Shown here piece after piece: positions 50,565 through 59,064 of a DNA stretch of 64,000 bases. The stretch comes from Variovorax sp. SG517 (GTDB lineage Bacteria > Pseudomonadota > Gammaproteobacteria > Burkholderiales > Burkholderiaceae_C): assembly GCF_013376045.1 (NCBI RefSeq), contig NZ_JABMJG010000011.1:229377-293376 (forward strand), in the 5' to 3' direction. The position numbers and the translations under genes are program-made. The number at the start of each line of letters is the position of its first letter. The stretch's first letter is position 1. The notes beneath the pieces are model-generated. The model searched no databases, was not told where the DNA came from, and saw only the letters and a program-made list of their open reading frames with translations.

Positions 50565-51722
50565 TCAGAAAGTACCGGGCAGCAGGATGCTCGAATCGAC
50601 CTCGTCGATGTTCGTGCGGCCGCAGAAGGCCATCGTGATGTCGAGTTCCTTCTGGATGATCTGCAGCGCGCGCGTCACGCCTTCCTGCCCGAAGGCGCCC
50701 AGGCCGTAGAGGAAGCTGCGGCCGATGAGCGTGCCGCGGGCGCCCAGCGCGCGGGCCTTGAGTACGTCCTGCCCGCTGCGGATGCCGCCGTCCATCCACA
50801 CCTCGATCTCGGTGCCCACCGCGTCGACGATGGCCGGCAGCGCCGCGATGGAGGAGGGCGCGCCGTCCAGTTGGCGGCCGCCGTGGTTCGACACGATGAG
50901 CGCGTCGGCGCCGCTGGAGGCCGCGAGGCGCGCGTCCTCCACGTCCATGATGCCCTTGAGGATCAGCTTGCCGCCCCAGAGCTTCTTGATCCATTCCACG
51001 TCGGCCCAGCTCAGCGCGGGGTCGAACTGCTCGGCGGTCCACGATGAGAGCGACGACAGGTCCTTCACGCCCTTGGCGTGGCCCGCGATGTTGCCGAAGG
51101 TGCGGCGCTTGGTGCCCAGCATGCCCATGCACCAGCGCGGCTTGGTGGCCAGGTTGATGAGGTTCTTGATGGTGGGCTTGGGCGGCGCGGTCAGGCCGTT
51201 CTTGATGTCCTTGTGGCGCTGGCCGAGGATCTGCAGGTCGAGCGTTAGCTGCAGGGCGGTCACGTTGGCGGCCTTGGCGCGCTCGATCAGGCGCTCGATG
51301 AAGTCGCGGTCCTTCATCACGTAGAGCTGGAACCAGAAGGGATGGCGGCCGGTGTTCTCTGCGATGTCTTCGAGCGAGCAGATGCTCATGGTCGACAGCG
51401 TGAACGGAATGCCGAAGGCCTTGGCGGCGCGCGCGCCCAGGATCTCGCCGTCGGCGTGCTGCATGCCGGTGAGGCCGGTGGGCGCGATGGCCACGGGCAT
51501 CGCGGTCTCCTGGCCGACCATGGTGGTGCGCAGCGAGCGGCCCTCCATGTTCACCGCCACGCGCTGGCGCAGCTTGATCTTCTGGAAGTCGCTCTCGTTG
51601 GCGCGGTAGGTGCCCTCGGTCCAGGCGCCGGAGTCGGCGTAGTCGTAGAACATCTTCGGCACGCGCCGCTTGGCGATCACCCGCAGGTCGTCGATGTTGG
51701 TGATCTTGGAAAGGTCGGACAC
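50565..51722 (-). CDS. lldD: FMN-dependent L-lactate dehydrogenase / alpha-hydroxy-acid dehydrogenase
   Basis: A 385-residue FMN-dependent enzyme oxidising L-lactate to pyruvate at the membrane, passing electrons to quinone. It starts with FYDYADSGAWTEGTYRAN, has IAPTGLTGMQH, the LTLDLQILGQRHKD strand, and the catalytic SNHGGRQLDGAPS near residue 275, followed by MDGGIRSGQDVLKA. Conserved substrate Tyr and Arg positions appear present. It is divergent from the LysR/lactate permease pair across the LysR gene. A glycolate or mandelate preference cannot be excluded. Confidence 0.9.
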   Translation of the reverse strand: MSDLSKITNIDDLRVIAKRRVPKMFYDYADSGAWTEGTYRANESDFQKIKLRQRVAVNMEGRSLRTTMVGQETAMPVAIAPTGLTGMQHADGEILGARAAKAFGIPFTLSTMSICSLEDIAENTGRHPFWFQLYVMKDRDFIERLIERAKAANVTALQLTLDLQILGQRHKDIKNGLTAPPKPTIKNLINLATKPRWCMGMLGTKRRTFGNIAGHAKGVKDLSSLSSWTAEQFDPALSWADVEWIKKLWGGKLILKGIMDVEDARLAASSGADALIVSNHGGRQLDGAPSSIAALPAIVDAVGTEIEVWMDGGIRSGQDVLKARALGARGTLIGRSFLYGLGAFGQEGVTRALQIIQKELDITMAFCGRTNIDEVDSSILLPGTF

Positions 51723-51833
51723 GGGCGGTCTCCTGCAGTTTCTTGTGGTGGATCGGCGGAAGCTAACCGGCCATTATCAGCAGGCGCCCAGGGGCGCCAT
51801 CTGAAAAATTCCGGCCCTGCTGCTGAAAAGAAT

Positions 51834-52727
51834 TCAGCTCGCCCGTTCGCGCAGCGCCTCGCGCAGCCACTCGACGAAGGTCGCGCACTCCCACCGTTCC
51901 ATGGCGCCCGGCTTCCAGCACAGGAAGTAGGCGTTGGGCGAAGGCACGCTGCGCCGCGACAGCCGCACCAGCCGGCCGTTGTCGAGCCATGCGCTGCCCA
52001 GGCGCAGGTGCATGAGCACCACGCCGAAGTCTTCGGCGGCGGCATCGAGCGCCAGCCCGAGGTCGTTGAACTGGTGGCCCGTGGCGGGCTCGGGCAGGCC
52101 GATGCCGCAGGCCTTGAACCAGGTGCGCCACGACTCCAGCGGCGTGCGCAGCAGCTGCGCGCGCGACACCTCGGCATCGGTCTCGAAGGCTTCGAAGGGG
52201 CCGTGGCGTTCGAGGTAGGCGGGGCTGCACACCGGCGAGACGTCGTCGGCCAGCAGCTGGACGAACTCGCGGTCATGGAAGGGGCCGGTGCCGAAGCGCA
52301 GCTCGATGTCGGCTTCTTCCGCTGTGGTGTTGCGCACCGGCATGGTCACCTGCAGCATCAGCTCGATGTTCGGGTAGGCATCGCGAAAGCGCGCCAGCCG
52401 GGGCAGCAGCATCTGGCGCGAGAAGGTCGGCGTGACCGCCACGCGCAGCCGCCGCACCTGCGACTCGGGCTCGCGCCCCGGAACCTGCCGCAGCGCCGCG
52501 ATGGCCTCGCGCACGCGCGCCAGGTAGGCCATGCCGTCGGTGGTGAGGCTGAAGTCGCTGCCCGTGAAGAACTTGAGCCCCAGCAGCAGCTCGAGCTGGC
52601 GGATGCGGTGGCTCACGGCGCTGGGCGTCACGGCGAGCTCCTCGGCCGCGAGGTTCACGCTGCGCAGCCGTGCGACGGCCTCGAAGGCCTGCAGGCCCTG
52701 TGTCGAGGGGAGACGCGGAGAAACCAT
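51834..52727 (-). CDS. LysR-family regulator of lactate genes (GcvA-like)
   Basis: A 297-residue LysR regulator of the GcvA/AmpR-like subgroup: LPSTQGLQAFEAVARLRSVNLAAEELAVTPSAVSHRIRQLE region (core motifs AFEAVARLRSVNLAAEEL and VTPSAVSHRIRQLE) at about residues 6-50, and an effector domain with IELRFGTGPF. ATG 52727 removes a 36-residue extension that reads into the permease leader. It lies between lldD and the divergent lactate permease, so it likely controls both. Confidence 0.91.
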   Translation of the reverse strand: MVSPRLPSTQGLQAFEAVARLRSVNLAAEELAVTPSAVSHRIRQLELLLGLKFFTGSDFSLTTDGMAYLARVREAIAALRQVPGREPESQVRRLRVAVTPTFSRQMLLPRLARFRDAYPNIELMLQVTMPVRNTTAEEADIELRFGTGPFHDREFVQLLADDVSPVCSPAYLERHGPFEAFETDAEVSRAQLLRTPLESWRTWFKACGIGLPEPATGHQFNDLGLALDAAAEDFGVVLMHLRLGSAWLDNGRLVRLSRRSVPSPNAYFLCWKPGAMERWECATFVEWLREALRERAS

Positions 52728-52833
52728 CTTTTGTCGGGAGGGGTAGCGGGGTAGGATGGTAGCGAACGCTTCCGGTCCTGCCCGGCCGAAGCACCGGCTC
52801 AGAAGAATTCCCAAAACAACAGGAGACGAGCGC

Positions 52834-54495
52834 ATGGTCTGGCAACAGGTTTACAACCCCTTCGGCAACATGATCGTATCGACGGCGCTGGCCGCGATAC
52901 CTGTGGTGGTGATGCTGGTGTGCCTGGGGTTGCTTCACGTCAAGGCGCACTACGCGGCGGGGCTGGGCCTGCTGAGCGCCGTGCTCATCGCGGTGTTCGC
53001 CTTCGGCATGCCGGCCGACATGGCGGGCAAGGCCGCCTTCCTGGGCGGCGTCACCGGCCTGCTGCCCATCGGCTGGATCGTGCTGAACATCATCTTCCTG
53101 CAGCAGCTCACGCAGCAGAACGGCAGCTTCCAGATACTGCAGGACTCCATTGCCGGCATCACGGAAGACAGGCGCCTGCAGCTGCTGCTCATCGCGTTCG
53201 CCTTCGGCGCCTTCTTCGAGGGCGCGGCGGGCTTCGGTACGCCGGTGGCGGTCACGGCGGCCATCCTCATCGGGCTGGGCTTCTCACCGCTCGCGGCATC
53301 GGGGCTCTCGCTCATCGCGAACACCGCGCCGGTGGCCTTCGGCGCATTGGGCACGCCGGTCATCACGCTGGCCAAGGTGCACGGCTACGACCTGATGGCG
53401 GTCACCGCGATGATCGGGCGGCAGCTGCCGTTCTTCTCGCTGCTGGTTCCCTTCTGGCTCATCTGGGCCTTCGCGGGGCGCAAGGGAATGATGGAGGTGT
53501 GGCCGGCCATCCTGGTGACGGGCGTGTCCTTCGCGATTCCGCAGTTCCTGGTGTCGAACTACATCGGGCCGGAGCTGGTGGACATCATCGCGGCCATCGT
53601 CTCGATGGTGTGCCTGGTCGCGTTCCTGCGCGTGTGGAAGCCGAAGAAGGTCTGGACCTCGGTCTCGCTCAAGGGACACGAGGCCGACGGCGGCGAGGCT
53701 TCCGCTGCCGTCGCGCCGACGAAGCATTCGAGCGCCGCCGTGATCCGCGCCTGGACCCCGTGGCTCATCCTCACCGTGTTCGTGTTCATCTGGGGCCTGC
53801 CGGTGGTGAAGACCTGGCTCAACGGCATCTTCGCGCCGAGCTTCCCCATCGACGGGCTGCACAACATGGTCGAGAAGGTGGCGCCGGTGGTGCCCAAGCC
53901 GACGAAGGAGGGCGCGGTGTACCAGCTGCTGCTGCTCTCGGCCACGGGCACCGGCATCCTGGTGTCGGCCATCGTGGGCGGTCTGGTGATGAAGTACAAC
54001 CCGATCCAGCTCGTGGCCGCCTACGGCCGCACGCTGTGGCTGGTGAAGTTCTCGCTGCTCACCATCGTGCTGATGCTCGCGCTGGGCACGCTCACGCGCT
54101 ACTCGGGGCTGGACACCACACTGGGCCTGGCCTTCGCCAACACCGGCGTGCTGTACCCCTTCTTCGGCACGCTGATGGGCTGGCTGGGCGTGGCGCTCAC
54201 GGGCTCCGACACCGCATCGAACGTGCTCTTCGGCGGCATGCAGAAGGTGGCGGCCGACCAGCTCGGCCTGAGCCCCAACCTCATGGGCGCGGCCAACAGC
54301 TCGGGCGGCGTGATGGGCAAGATGATCGACGCGCAGTCGATCGTGGTGGCTTCCACCGCCACGCGCTGGTTCAACCATGAAGGCGAGATCCTGCGCTACG
54401 TGTTCTTCCACTCCATCGCGCTGGCCTGCCTCGTGGGCTTCTACGTGACGCTGCAGGCCTATGTGTGGCCGTTCACGCTGATGGTCGTGAAGTAG
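52834..54495 (+). CDS. lldP: L-lactate permease (LctP/GlcA family)
   Basis: A 553-residue membrane protein with about 12-14 helices. Family hallmarks are MVWQQVYNPFGN at the N terminus, FAFGAFFEGAAGFGTPVAVTAAIL (core FFEGAAGFGTPVA), NTAPVAFGALGTP, GSDTASNVLFGGMQ, and NSSGGVMGKMIDAQSIVVA (core GGVMGKMIDAQS). It imports L-lactate, D-lactate or glycolate with protons. ATG 52834 follows AGGAG; the longer frame from 52756 is not conserved. Its 3' end overlaps the convergent tetR gene by 23 bases. Confidence 0.95.
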   Translation: MVWQQVYNPFGNMIVSTALAAIPVVVMLVCLGLLHVKAHYAAGLGLLSAVLIAVFAFGMPADMAGKAAFLGGVTGLLPIGWIVLNIIFLQQLTQQNGSFQILQDSIAGITEDRRLQLLLIAFAFGAFFEGAAGFGTPVAVTAAILIGLGFSPLAASGLSLIANTAPVAFGALGTPVITLAKVHGYDLMAVTAMIGRQLPFFSLLVPFWLIWAFAGRKGMMEVWPAILVTGVSFAIPQFLVSNYIGPELVDIIAAIVSMVCLVAFLRVWKPKKVWTSVSLKGHEADGGEASAAVAPTKHSSAAVIRAWTPWLILTVFVFIWGLPVVKTWLNGIFAPSFPIDGLHNMVEKVAPVVPKPTKEGAVYQLLLLSATGTGILVSAIVGGLVMKYNPIQLVAAYGRTLWLVKFSLLTIVLMLALGTLTRYSGLDTTLGLAFANTGVLYPFFGTLMGWLGVALTGSDTASNVLFGGMQKVAADQLGLSPNLMGAANSSGGVMGKMIDAQSIVVASTATRWFNHEGEILRYVFFHSIALACLVGFYVTLQAYVWPFTLMVVK

Positions 54496-55108
54496 CGGCT
54501 GCCGAGGCGGGCAGCGTCGCCGCCAGCGCCTGAAGCAGCCGGCGCAGGTCGTCGACCGCTTCGCGCGCCGACGCTGCGCCGCCCATCTGCGCCTTGACGA
54601 TGGAGCCATCGACGCCCAGCGCCGCGGCCTGCGCAACGGCCATGCGCTGCGAGCCTTCCAGTGTTTCGGGCAGCAGCCCGGCAATCACCTCGACCATCTC
54701 GCGCTTGTGCTCGCGCGAGATGTCGCTCGCGCCGCTCACGCTGCCGCCGACTTCGACCACCGAGTTGATGAAGGCGCAGCCGCGGAAGGCCGGGTCTGCG
54801 AACCATTCGTCCATGGCGTCGGCCAGCACTTCCAGCGCCTGGCCGCCGCCGATGCGCTGCTGCGCGCCGAGCCGGCCGAGCGCATCGACGAACCACGCCA
54901 TCCACAGGCCGTGGCGGTGATCGAGGAAGGCCCGCACCAGGTCGTCCTTCGACGGGTAGTGCCGGTAGAAGGTGACCTTGGTGACGCCCGATGCGGCGAT
55001 GACGCGGTCGATACCCGTGGCGCGGATGCCGTCGGCGTAGAAGAGGTCGTGCGCGGTGCGCAGGATGCGCTCGCGCGCCGGCAGCTCGGAGATGGAAGAG
55101 ATGTCCAT
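54473..55108 (-). CDS. TetR/AcrR-family repressor
   Basis: A 211-residue TetR regulator with the N-terminal HTH at about residues 10-58 (RILRTAHDLFYADGIRATGIDRVIAASGVTKVTFYRHYPSK, seen as separate HTH helices ATGIDRVIAASGVT and KVTFYRHYPSKDDL) and an all-helical ligand domain. ATG 55108 lies 7 bases after a TACAAT -10 box, so the mRNA may be leaderless. A 24-bp palindrome between the promoter boxes is its probable operator. It is divergent from the NTF2-like gene. Confidence 0.92.
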   Translation of the reverse strand: MDISSISELPARERILRTAHDLFYADGIRATGIDRVIAASGVTKVTFYRHYPSKDDLVRAFLDHRHGLWMAWFVDALGRLGAQQRIGGGQALEVLADAMDEWFADPAFRGCAFINSVVEVGGSVSGASDISREHKREMVEVIAGLLPETLEGSQRMAVAQAAALGVDGSIVKAQMGGAASAREAVDDLRRLLQALAATLPASAAATSRPSA

Positions 55109-55122
55109 GGCGTGATTGTAGG

Positions 55123-55146
55123 CATGTAGACAGGTCTGTCTACATG
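55123..55146. promoter_or_regulatory. TetR operator palindrome between tetR and the NTF2-like gene
   Basis: Perfect 11-bp arms CATGTAGACAG and CTGTCTACATG flank the 2 bases GT. On the minus strand TAGACA and TACAAT, 16 bp apart, form a tetR promoter around this site; binding would block both divergent promoters. Confidence 0.75.
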
Positions 55147-55193
55147 TGGCACATTTCAGCGCATTCCCTCCAACCTCCATCGAAAGAACCACC

Positions 55194-55619
55194 ATGGAAT
55201 CACGCCCGCCGCTGCCGCCCTTCACCCTCGAATCCGCCATCCAGAAGGTCCAGGCCGCTGAAGACGCCTGGAACTCGCGCGACCCCGTTCGCGTGAGCCT
55301 GGCCTACACGCCCGACACCGAATGGCGCAACCGTGCCGATTTCGTCAACGGCCGCGAACAGGTGGTGGAGTTCCTGTCGCGCAAGTGGACGCGCGAGCTC
55401 GACTACCGCCTCAAGAAGCAGCTCTGGGCCTTCATGGACAACCGCATCGCCGTGCGCTTCGAGTACGAATGGCACGACGACTCGGGCCAGTGGTACCGCA
55501 GCCATGGCAACGAGAACTGGGAGTTCGCTGAGAACGGCCTGATGCAGAGGCGCTACGCGAGCATCAACGACCAGCCCATCAAGGAATCGGACCGCAAGTT
55601 CCACTGGGCGCGCACCTGA
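55194..55619 (+). CDS. NTF2-like protein (DUF1348)
   Basis: A 141-residue protein with the nuclear transport factor 2-like fold pattern of DUF1348: FTLESAIQKVQAAEDAWNSRDP, VSLAYTPDTEWRNR, FVNGREQVVEFLSRKW, VRFEYEWHDDSGQWYRS and a C-terminal ENGLMQRRYASINDQPI. It is cytoplasmic, with no signal. Function unknown; such proteins bind or isomerise small hydrophobic molecules. It is divergent from tetR and is the likely target of that repressor, hence inducible by an unknown ligand. Confidence 0.9.
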   Translation: MESRPPLPPFTLESAIQKVQAAEDAWNSRDPVRVSLAYTPDTEWRNRADFVNGREQVVEFLSRKWTRELDYRLKKQLWAFMDNRIAVRFEYEWHDDSGQWYRSHGNENWEFAENGLMQRRYASINDQPIKESDRKFHWART

Positions 55620-55670
55620 GTCTCGGCAGGGCGGGCGCCTCCGGGCACGGCTGTTGCTTGCTTTTGGTGC

Positions 55671-56873
55671 ATGGAGACGCCCGTACTGAACCCTGCCGCC
55701 AGCCACCCGCTGTGGCAGCACCAGCTCGGCCTGCTGCTGGAATCGACGGGCGAGGGCATCTTCGGCATCGACCTCGACGGCCACTGCATGTTCATCAACC
55801 GGGCCGGCGCGCAGATGCTCGGCCATGAGGTGGGCGACGTGCTCGGCTCGAACATGCACGAGCTCACGCATCACTCGCACCCCGACGGCTCGCATTACGC
55901 CGACACCGACTGCCCCATCTTCAACGCCTTCCGGCGCGGCCTGCCTTGCCGCATCGACACCGAGGTGTTCTGGCGCCGCGACGGCAGCGCCTTCGCGGTC
56001 GAGTATTCGAGCCACCCGATCATGGACGGCGCGCAGGTGCGTGGCGCCGTCATCACCTTCGTCGACATCACCGAGCGCCGCCGCCAGGCGGAAGCGCTGC
56101 AGCAGGCCAAGGACGAACTCGGCCTGCGCGTGCAGGAGCGCACCCGCGAGCTCAGCGACGCGCTCGCGCAGCTGCGCGAGCTCTCGGCATGGCTCGACAA
56201 GGTGCGCGAGGAAGAGCGCACCCGCATCGCACGGGAGGTGCACGACGAACTCGGCAGCCTGCTGGTGGCGCTGAAGATGGACGTCAACTGGATCGGCAAG
56301 CGCTTGGGCGAACAGCAGGAGCGAACGCCCGACGCGGCGCAGGCCATGCGCGAGCAGATGCGCTGCAAGTGCACGAACATGAGCCAGCTCATCGAGCGCG
56401 CGGTCGACAACGTGGGGCGCATCATCACCGACCTTCGCCCCAGCATCCTCGACCACCAGGGCCTGTGGGCCGCGCTCGAATGGCAGGCGCACGAGTTCGT
56501 GCAGGCGGCCGAGCTGGAGCTGGACTGGCGCTTCGACGTGCCGCCCGGCGTGGAACTGCCAGAGCCCGCGGCCATCGCGGTGTTCCGCATCTTCCAGGAG
56601 ATGCTGAGCAACGTCGGGCGCCATGCGAAGGCGAGCAGCCTCGGCATCCGCATCGGCGTCGAACAGGAGCGGCTGAGCATCAGCGTGCGCGACGACGGCG
56701 TCGGCGCGCCGGCGCAGGCCTTCGAGGCGGCCACCTCCTACGGCGTGCTCGGCATGCGCGAGCGCGCGCGCCACTTCGGCGGGCGCATCGACATCGAGAG
56801 CCGCGTGGGCGAGGGCAGCACCTTCCGGCTGCACCTGCCGCTGCACGTGGATGCCCACGGAGGCGCGCAATGA
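55671..56873 (+). CDS. PAS-domain sensor histidine kinase (HisKA_3, NarX/DegS-like)
   Basis: A 400-residue soluble kinase without membrane segments. A PAS domain covers about residues 15-135 (LLLESTGEGIFGIDLDG; His and Cys-rich HHSHPDGSHYADTDCPIF); a coiled linker follows; HisKA_3 with phosphoacceptor His191 (EERTRIAREVHDELG) and a HATPase domain with the NVGRHAKAS region and DDGVG and GLGMRER-like GVLGMRER motifs complete it. The start codon of the response regulator overlaps its stop (ATGA). It could sense a soluble or redox signal and probably controls the adjacent cyanate operon, by position. Confidence 0.93.
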   Translation: METPVLNPAASHPLWQHQLGLLLESTGEGIFGIDLDGHCMFINRAGAQMLGHEVGDVLGSNMHELTHHSHPDGSHYADTDCPIFNAFRRGLPCRIDTEVFWRRDGSAFAVEYSSHPIMDGAQVRGAVITFVDITERRRQAEALQQAKDELGLRVQERTRELSDALAQLRELSAWLDKVREEERTRIAREVHDELGSLLVALKMDVNWIGKRLGEQQERTPDAAQAMREQMRCKCTNMSQLIERAVDNVGRIITDLRPSILDHQGLWAALEWQAHEFVQAAELELDWRFDVPPGVELPEPAAIAVFRIFQEMLSNVGRHAKASSLGIRIGVEQERLSISVRDDGVGAPAQAFEAATSYGVLGMRERARHFGGRIDIESRVGEGSTFRLHLPLHVDAHGGAQ

Positions 56874-57538
56874 GCGACATCCGCGTGCTCATCGGCGACG
56901 ACCACCGCATCGTGCGCGAGGGCCTCAAGCAGATGCTGGGCGACCTCTCCAACGGACTGCCCGCGATGGTCGTGCGCGCCGAGGCGCAGACCGGCCCCGA
57001 GGTGCTGGAAGCCGTGCAGTCGCTCGGCGGACCCGAGGGCCTGGACGTGGTGCTGCTCGACATCGCCCTGCCCGGCCGCGACGGGCTCGACGTGCTGCAG
57101 GCGCTGCGCAAGCAGTGGCCGTCGCTTCCGGTGCTGATGCTGAGCACCTACCCGGAGAAGCAGTACGCGGTTCGCTGCATCAAGCTGGGCGCATCGGGCT
57201 ATCTCAACAAGAGCGCCGACGCCGACGACATGGTCGGCGCGGTGCGCAAGGTGGCGGCCGGCGGGCTCTATGTGTCCGCGGCCACGGCCGAGGCCTTGGC
57301 CACGGCCGTGGGGCGAGGCGCCGGGCAGGGCGCCGAGGTGCTCTCGCACCGCGAGCACCAGGTGTACCGGCTGCTCAGCGCGGGGCATAGCGTGAGCGAA
57401 ATCGGTGCGCAGCTGGGCCTGGCGCCCAACACCGTGAGCACCTATCGCGCACGCATCCTCGAGAAGACCGGCACCAAGAACGACGTGGAGCTGGCCCTGT
57501 ATGCCGAACGCCACGGCAAGCAGGGCGCCCACGGCTGA
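56870..57538 (+). CDS. LuxR-type response regulator (NarL/FixJ family)
   Basis: A 222-residue response regulator. The receiver domain has Asp10/Asp11 (GDDHRIVREGL), phosphoacceptor Asp64 (LLDIALPG), Thr/Ser and Lys in LMLSTYPE and YLNKSA. The C-terminal LuxR HTH (about 155-215) reads LSHREHQVYRLLSAGHSV, SEIGAQLGLAPNTVSTYRARIL. It is paired with the preceding kinase. Downstream of it, a 22-bp inverted repeat and then the cyanate operon suggest that cynABD-cynS is its regulon. Confidence 0.94.
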   Translation: MSDIRVLIGDDHRIVREGLKQMLGDLSNGLPAMVVRAEAQTGPEVLEAVQSLGGPEGLDVVLLDIALPGRDGLDVLQALRKQWPSLPVLMLSTYPEKQYAVRCIKLGASGYLNKSADADDMVGAVRKVAAGGLYVSAATAEALATAVGRGAGQGAEVLSHREHQVYRLLSAGHSVSEIGAQLGLAPNTVSTYRARILEKTGTKNDVELALYAERHGKQGAHG

Positions 57539-57572
57539 AAAAAAGCCCAGAGACGCCGCCGGCGTGCACCGG

Positions 57573-57594
57573 CTTGTAGTGCCAGCCCTACAAG
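57573..57594. promoter_or_regulatory. inverted repeat upstream of the cyanate operon
   Basis: Arms CTTGTAG (57573-57579) and CTACAAG (57588-57594) flank 8 bases, about 115 bases before cynA. Length and symmetry fit a dimeric LuxR-type regulator, but an mRNA hairpin terminating the two-component operon is possible too. Confidence 0.45.
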
Positions 57595-57708
57595 GCCTCG
57601 ACATCGGCGGCACGATCTGATGCCGCAGGCTGCGCAACGGCTTCCGCAGCGCCTTTCCGGCCCGGCGCTTGCAACGGCGGCTGCATCTTTCCAACGAGGT
57701 GCACCACC

Positions 57709-59061
57709 ATGTCCCACCCGCAAGAACCGACCGCCTGCGATCCCTACGATGCCGACCGGCCACTGAACATGCGCTGCGCCTGCGGGCGCGTGCATGGTGC
57801 GCAGCGCGCAGGCGTGCTGCCGGAGGAAAAGCTCGAGGCCAGCCTCATGAAGGCGCTGTTCCCCGTCGACAGCGTGCGGCGCGGCTTCCTGCGCGCCGTG
57901 GGCGCGGGCACCGCGCGTGCCGCCATCGCCTCGGTATTCCCGCTCGGCGCGCTGCAGGCCATGGCGCAGGAGAAGGCGCCGCTGGAGAAGACGAAGCTCA
58001 AGATCGGCTTCATTCCCATCACCTGCGCCACGCCGCTCATCATGGCGCACCCGCTGGGCTTCTATCAGAAGCAGGGCCTCGACGTAGAGGTGGTGAAGAC
58101 AGCGGGCTGGGCGCTCATCCGCGACAAGATGCTCAACAAGGAGTATGACGCCACGCACTTCCTGTCGCCGATGCCGCTGGCCATTTCGATGGGGGCGGGC
58201 TCCAACGCGGTGCCCATGAACGTCGCGACCATCCAGAACACCAACGGGCAGGCCATCACCCTGGCCAACAAGCACAAGGACAAGCGCGACCCCAAGACCT
58301 GGAAGGGCCTGAAGTTCGCGGTGCCCTTCGAGTACAGCATGCACAACTTCCTGCTGCGCTACTACGTGGCGGAAGCGGGCCTGAACCCCGACACCGACAT
58401 CCAGATCCGCGTGGTGCCGCCGCCCGAGATGGTGGCCAACCTGCGCGCCGGCAACATCGACGGCTACCTCGGCCCCGATCCGTTCAACCAGCGCGCGGTG
58501 TTCGAGGAGATCGGCTTCATCCACCTGCTCACCAAGGACCTGTGGAACGGCCACCCCTGCTGCGCCTTCGGCACGTCGACCGAGTTCATCGAGAAGAACC
58601 CCAACACCTTCGCGGCGCTGGTGCGCTCGGTGCTCACCGCCTCGGCCATGGCGCGCGATCCGAAGAACCGCGAGCTCATCGCCAAGGTGATCGCGCCCGC
58701 GCAATACCTCAACCAGCCCGAGACCGTGCTCACGCAGGTGCTCACCGGCAAGTTCGCCGACGGGCTGGGCAACATCCGCACCGTGCCCGAGCGCGCCGAC
58801 TTCGACCCCATCCCCTGGCAGTCGATGGCCGTGTGGATGCTCACGCAGATGAAGCGCTGGGGCTACGTGAAGGGCGACATCGACTACAGGCGCATCGCCG
58901 AGAAGGTCTTCCTGCTCACCGACGCGAAGAAGCGCATGAAGGACCTGGGCCAGCCTGTGCCCGACGGGGCGTACCCCAAGTTCACCGTCATGGGCAAGGT
59001 GTTCGACCCCGCCAAGCCCGACGACTACCTCAAGAGCTTCGCCATCGCGAAGATGGCCTGA
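57709..59061 (+). CDS. cynA: cyanate ABC transporter substrate-binding protein (NrtA/CmpA-like)
   Basis: A 450-residue NrtA/CmpA/CynA-like binding protein. It begins with a 50-residue Cys-containing leader (Cys23, Cys25 in MRCACGRVHG), then a Tat-like signal, RRGFLRAVGAG at residues 57-67, cleaved near AMAQ at 86. The mature domain includes LKIGFIPITCATPLIMAHPLG, GWALIRDKML and a late EYSMHNFLLRYYVAEAGLNP. Nitrate, bicarbonate or cyanate would be the ligand by family; the cyanase gene in the same operon favours cyanate. Export of a folded protein is implied. Confidence 0.87.
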   Translation: MSHPQEPTACDPYDADRPLNMRCACGRVHGAQRAGVLPEEKLEASLMKALFPVDSVRRGFLRAVGAGTARAAIASVFPLGALQAMAQEKAPLEKTKLKIGFIPITCATPLIMAHPLGFYQKQGLDVEVVKTAGWALIRDKMLNKEYDATHFLSPMPLAISMGAGSNAVPMNVATIQNTNGQAITLANKHKDKRDPKTWKGLKFAVPFEYSMHNFLLRYYVAEAGLNPDTDIQIRVVPPPEMVANLRAGNIDGYLGPDPFNQRAVFEEIGFIHLLTKDLWNGHPCCAFGTSTEFIEKNPNTFAALVRSVLTASAMARDPKNRELIAKVIAPAQYLNQPETVLTQVLTGKFADGLGNIRTVPERADFDPIPWQSMAVWMLTQMKRWGYVKGDIDYRRIAEKVFLLTDAKKRMKDLGQPVPDGAYPKFTVMGKVFDPAKPDDYLKSFAIAKMA

Positions 59062-59064
59062 GCC

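Noticed and set aside
57609..57624. sigma-54-like GG/GC promoter upstream of cynA
   Set aside because: The distance between the GG and GC pairs is 11 rather than 10 bases and the flanking consensus is poor.
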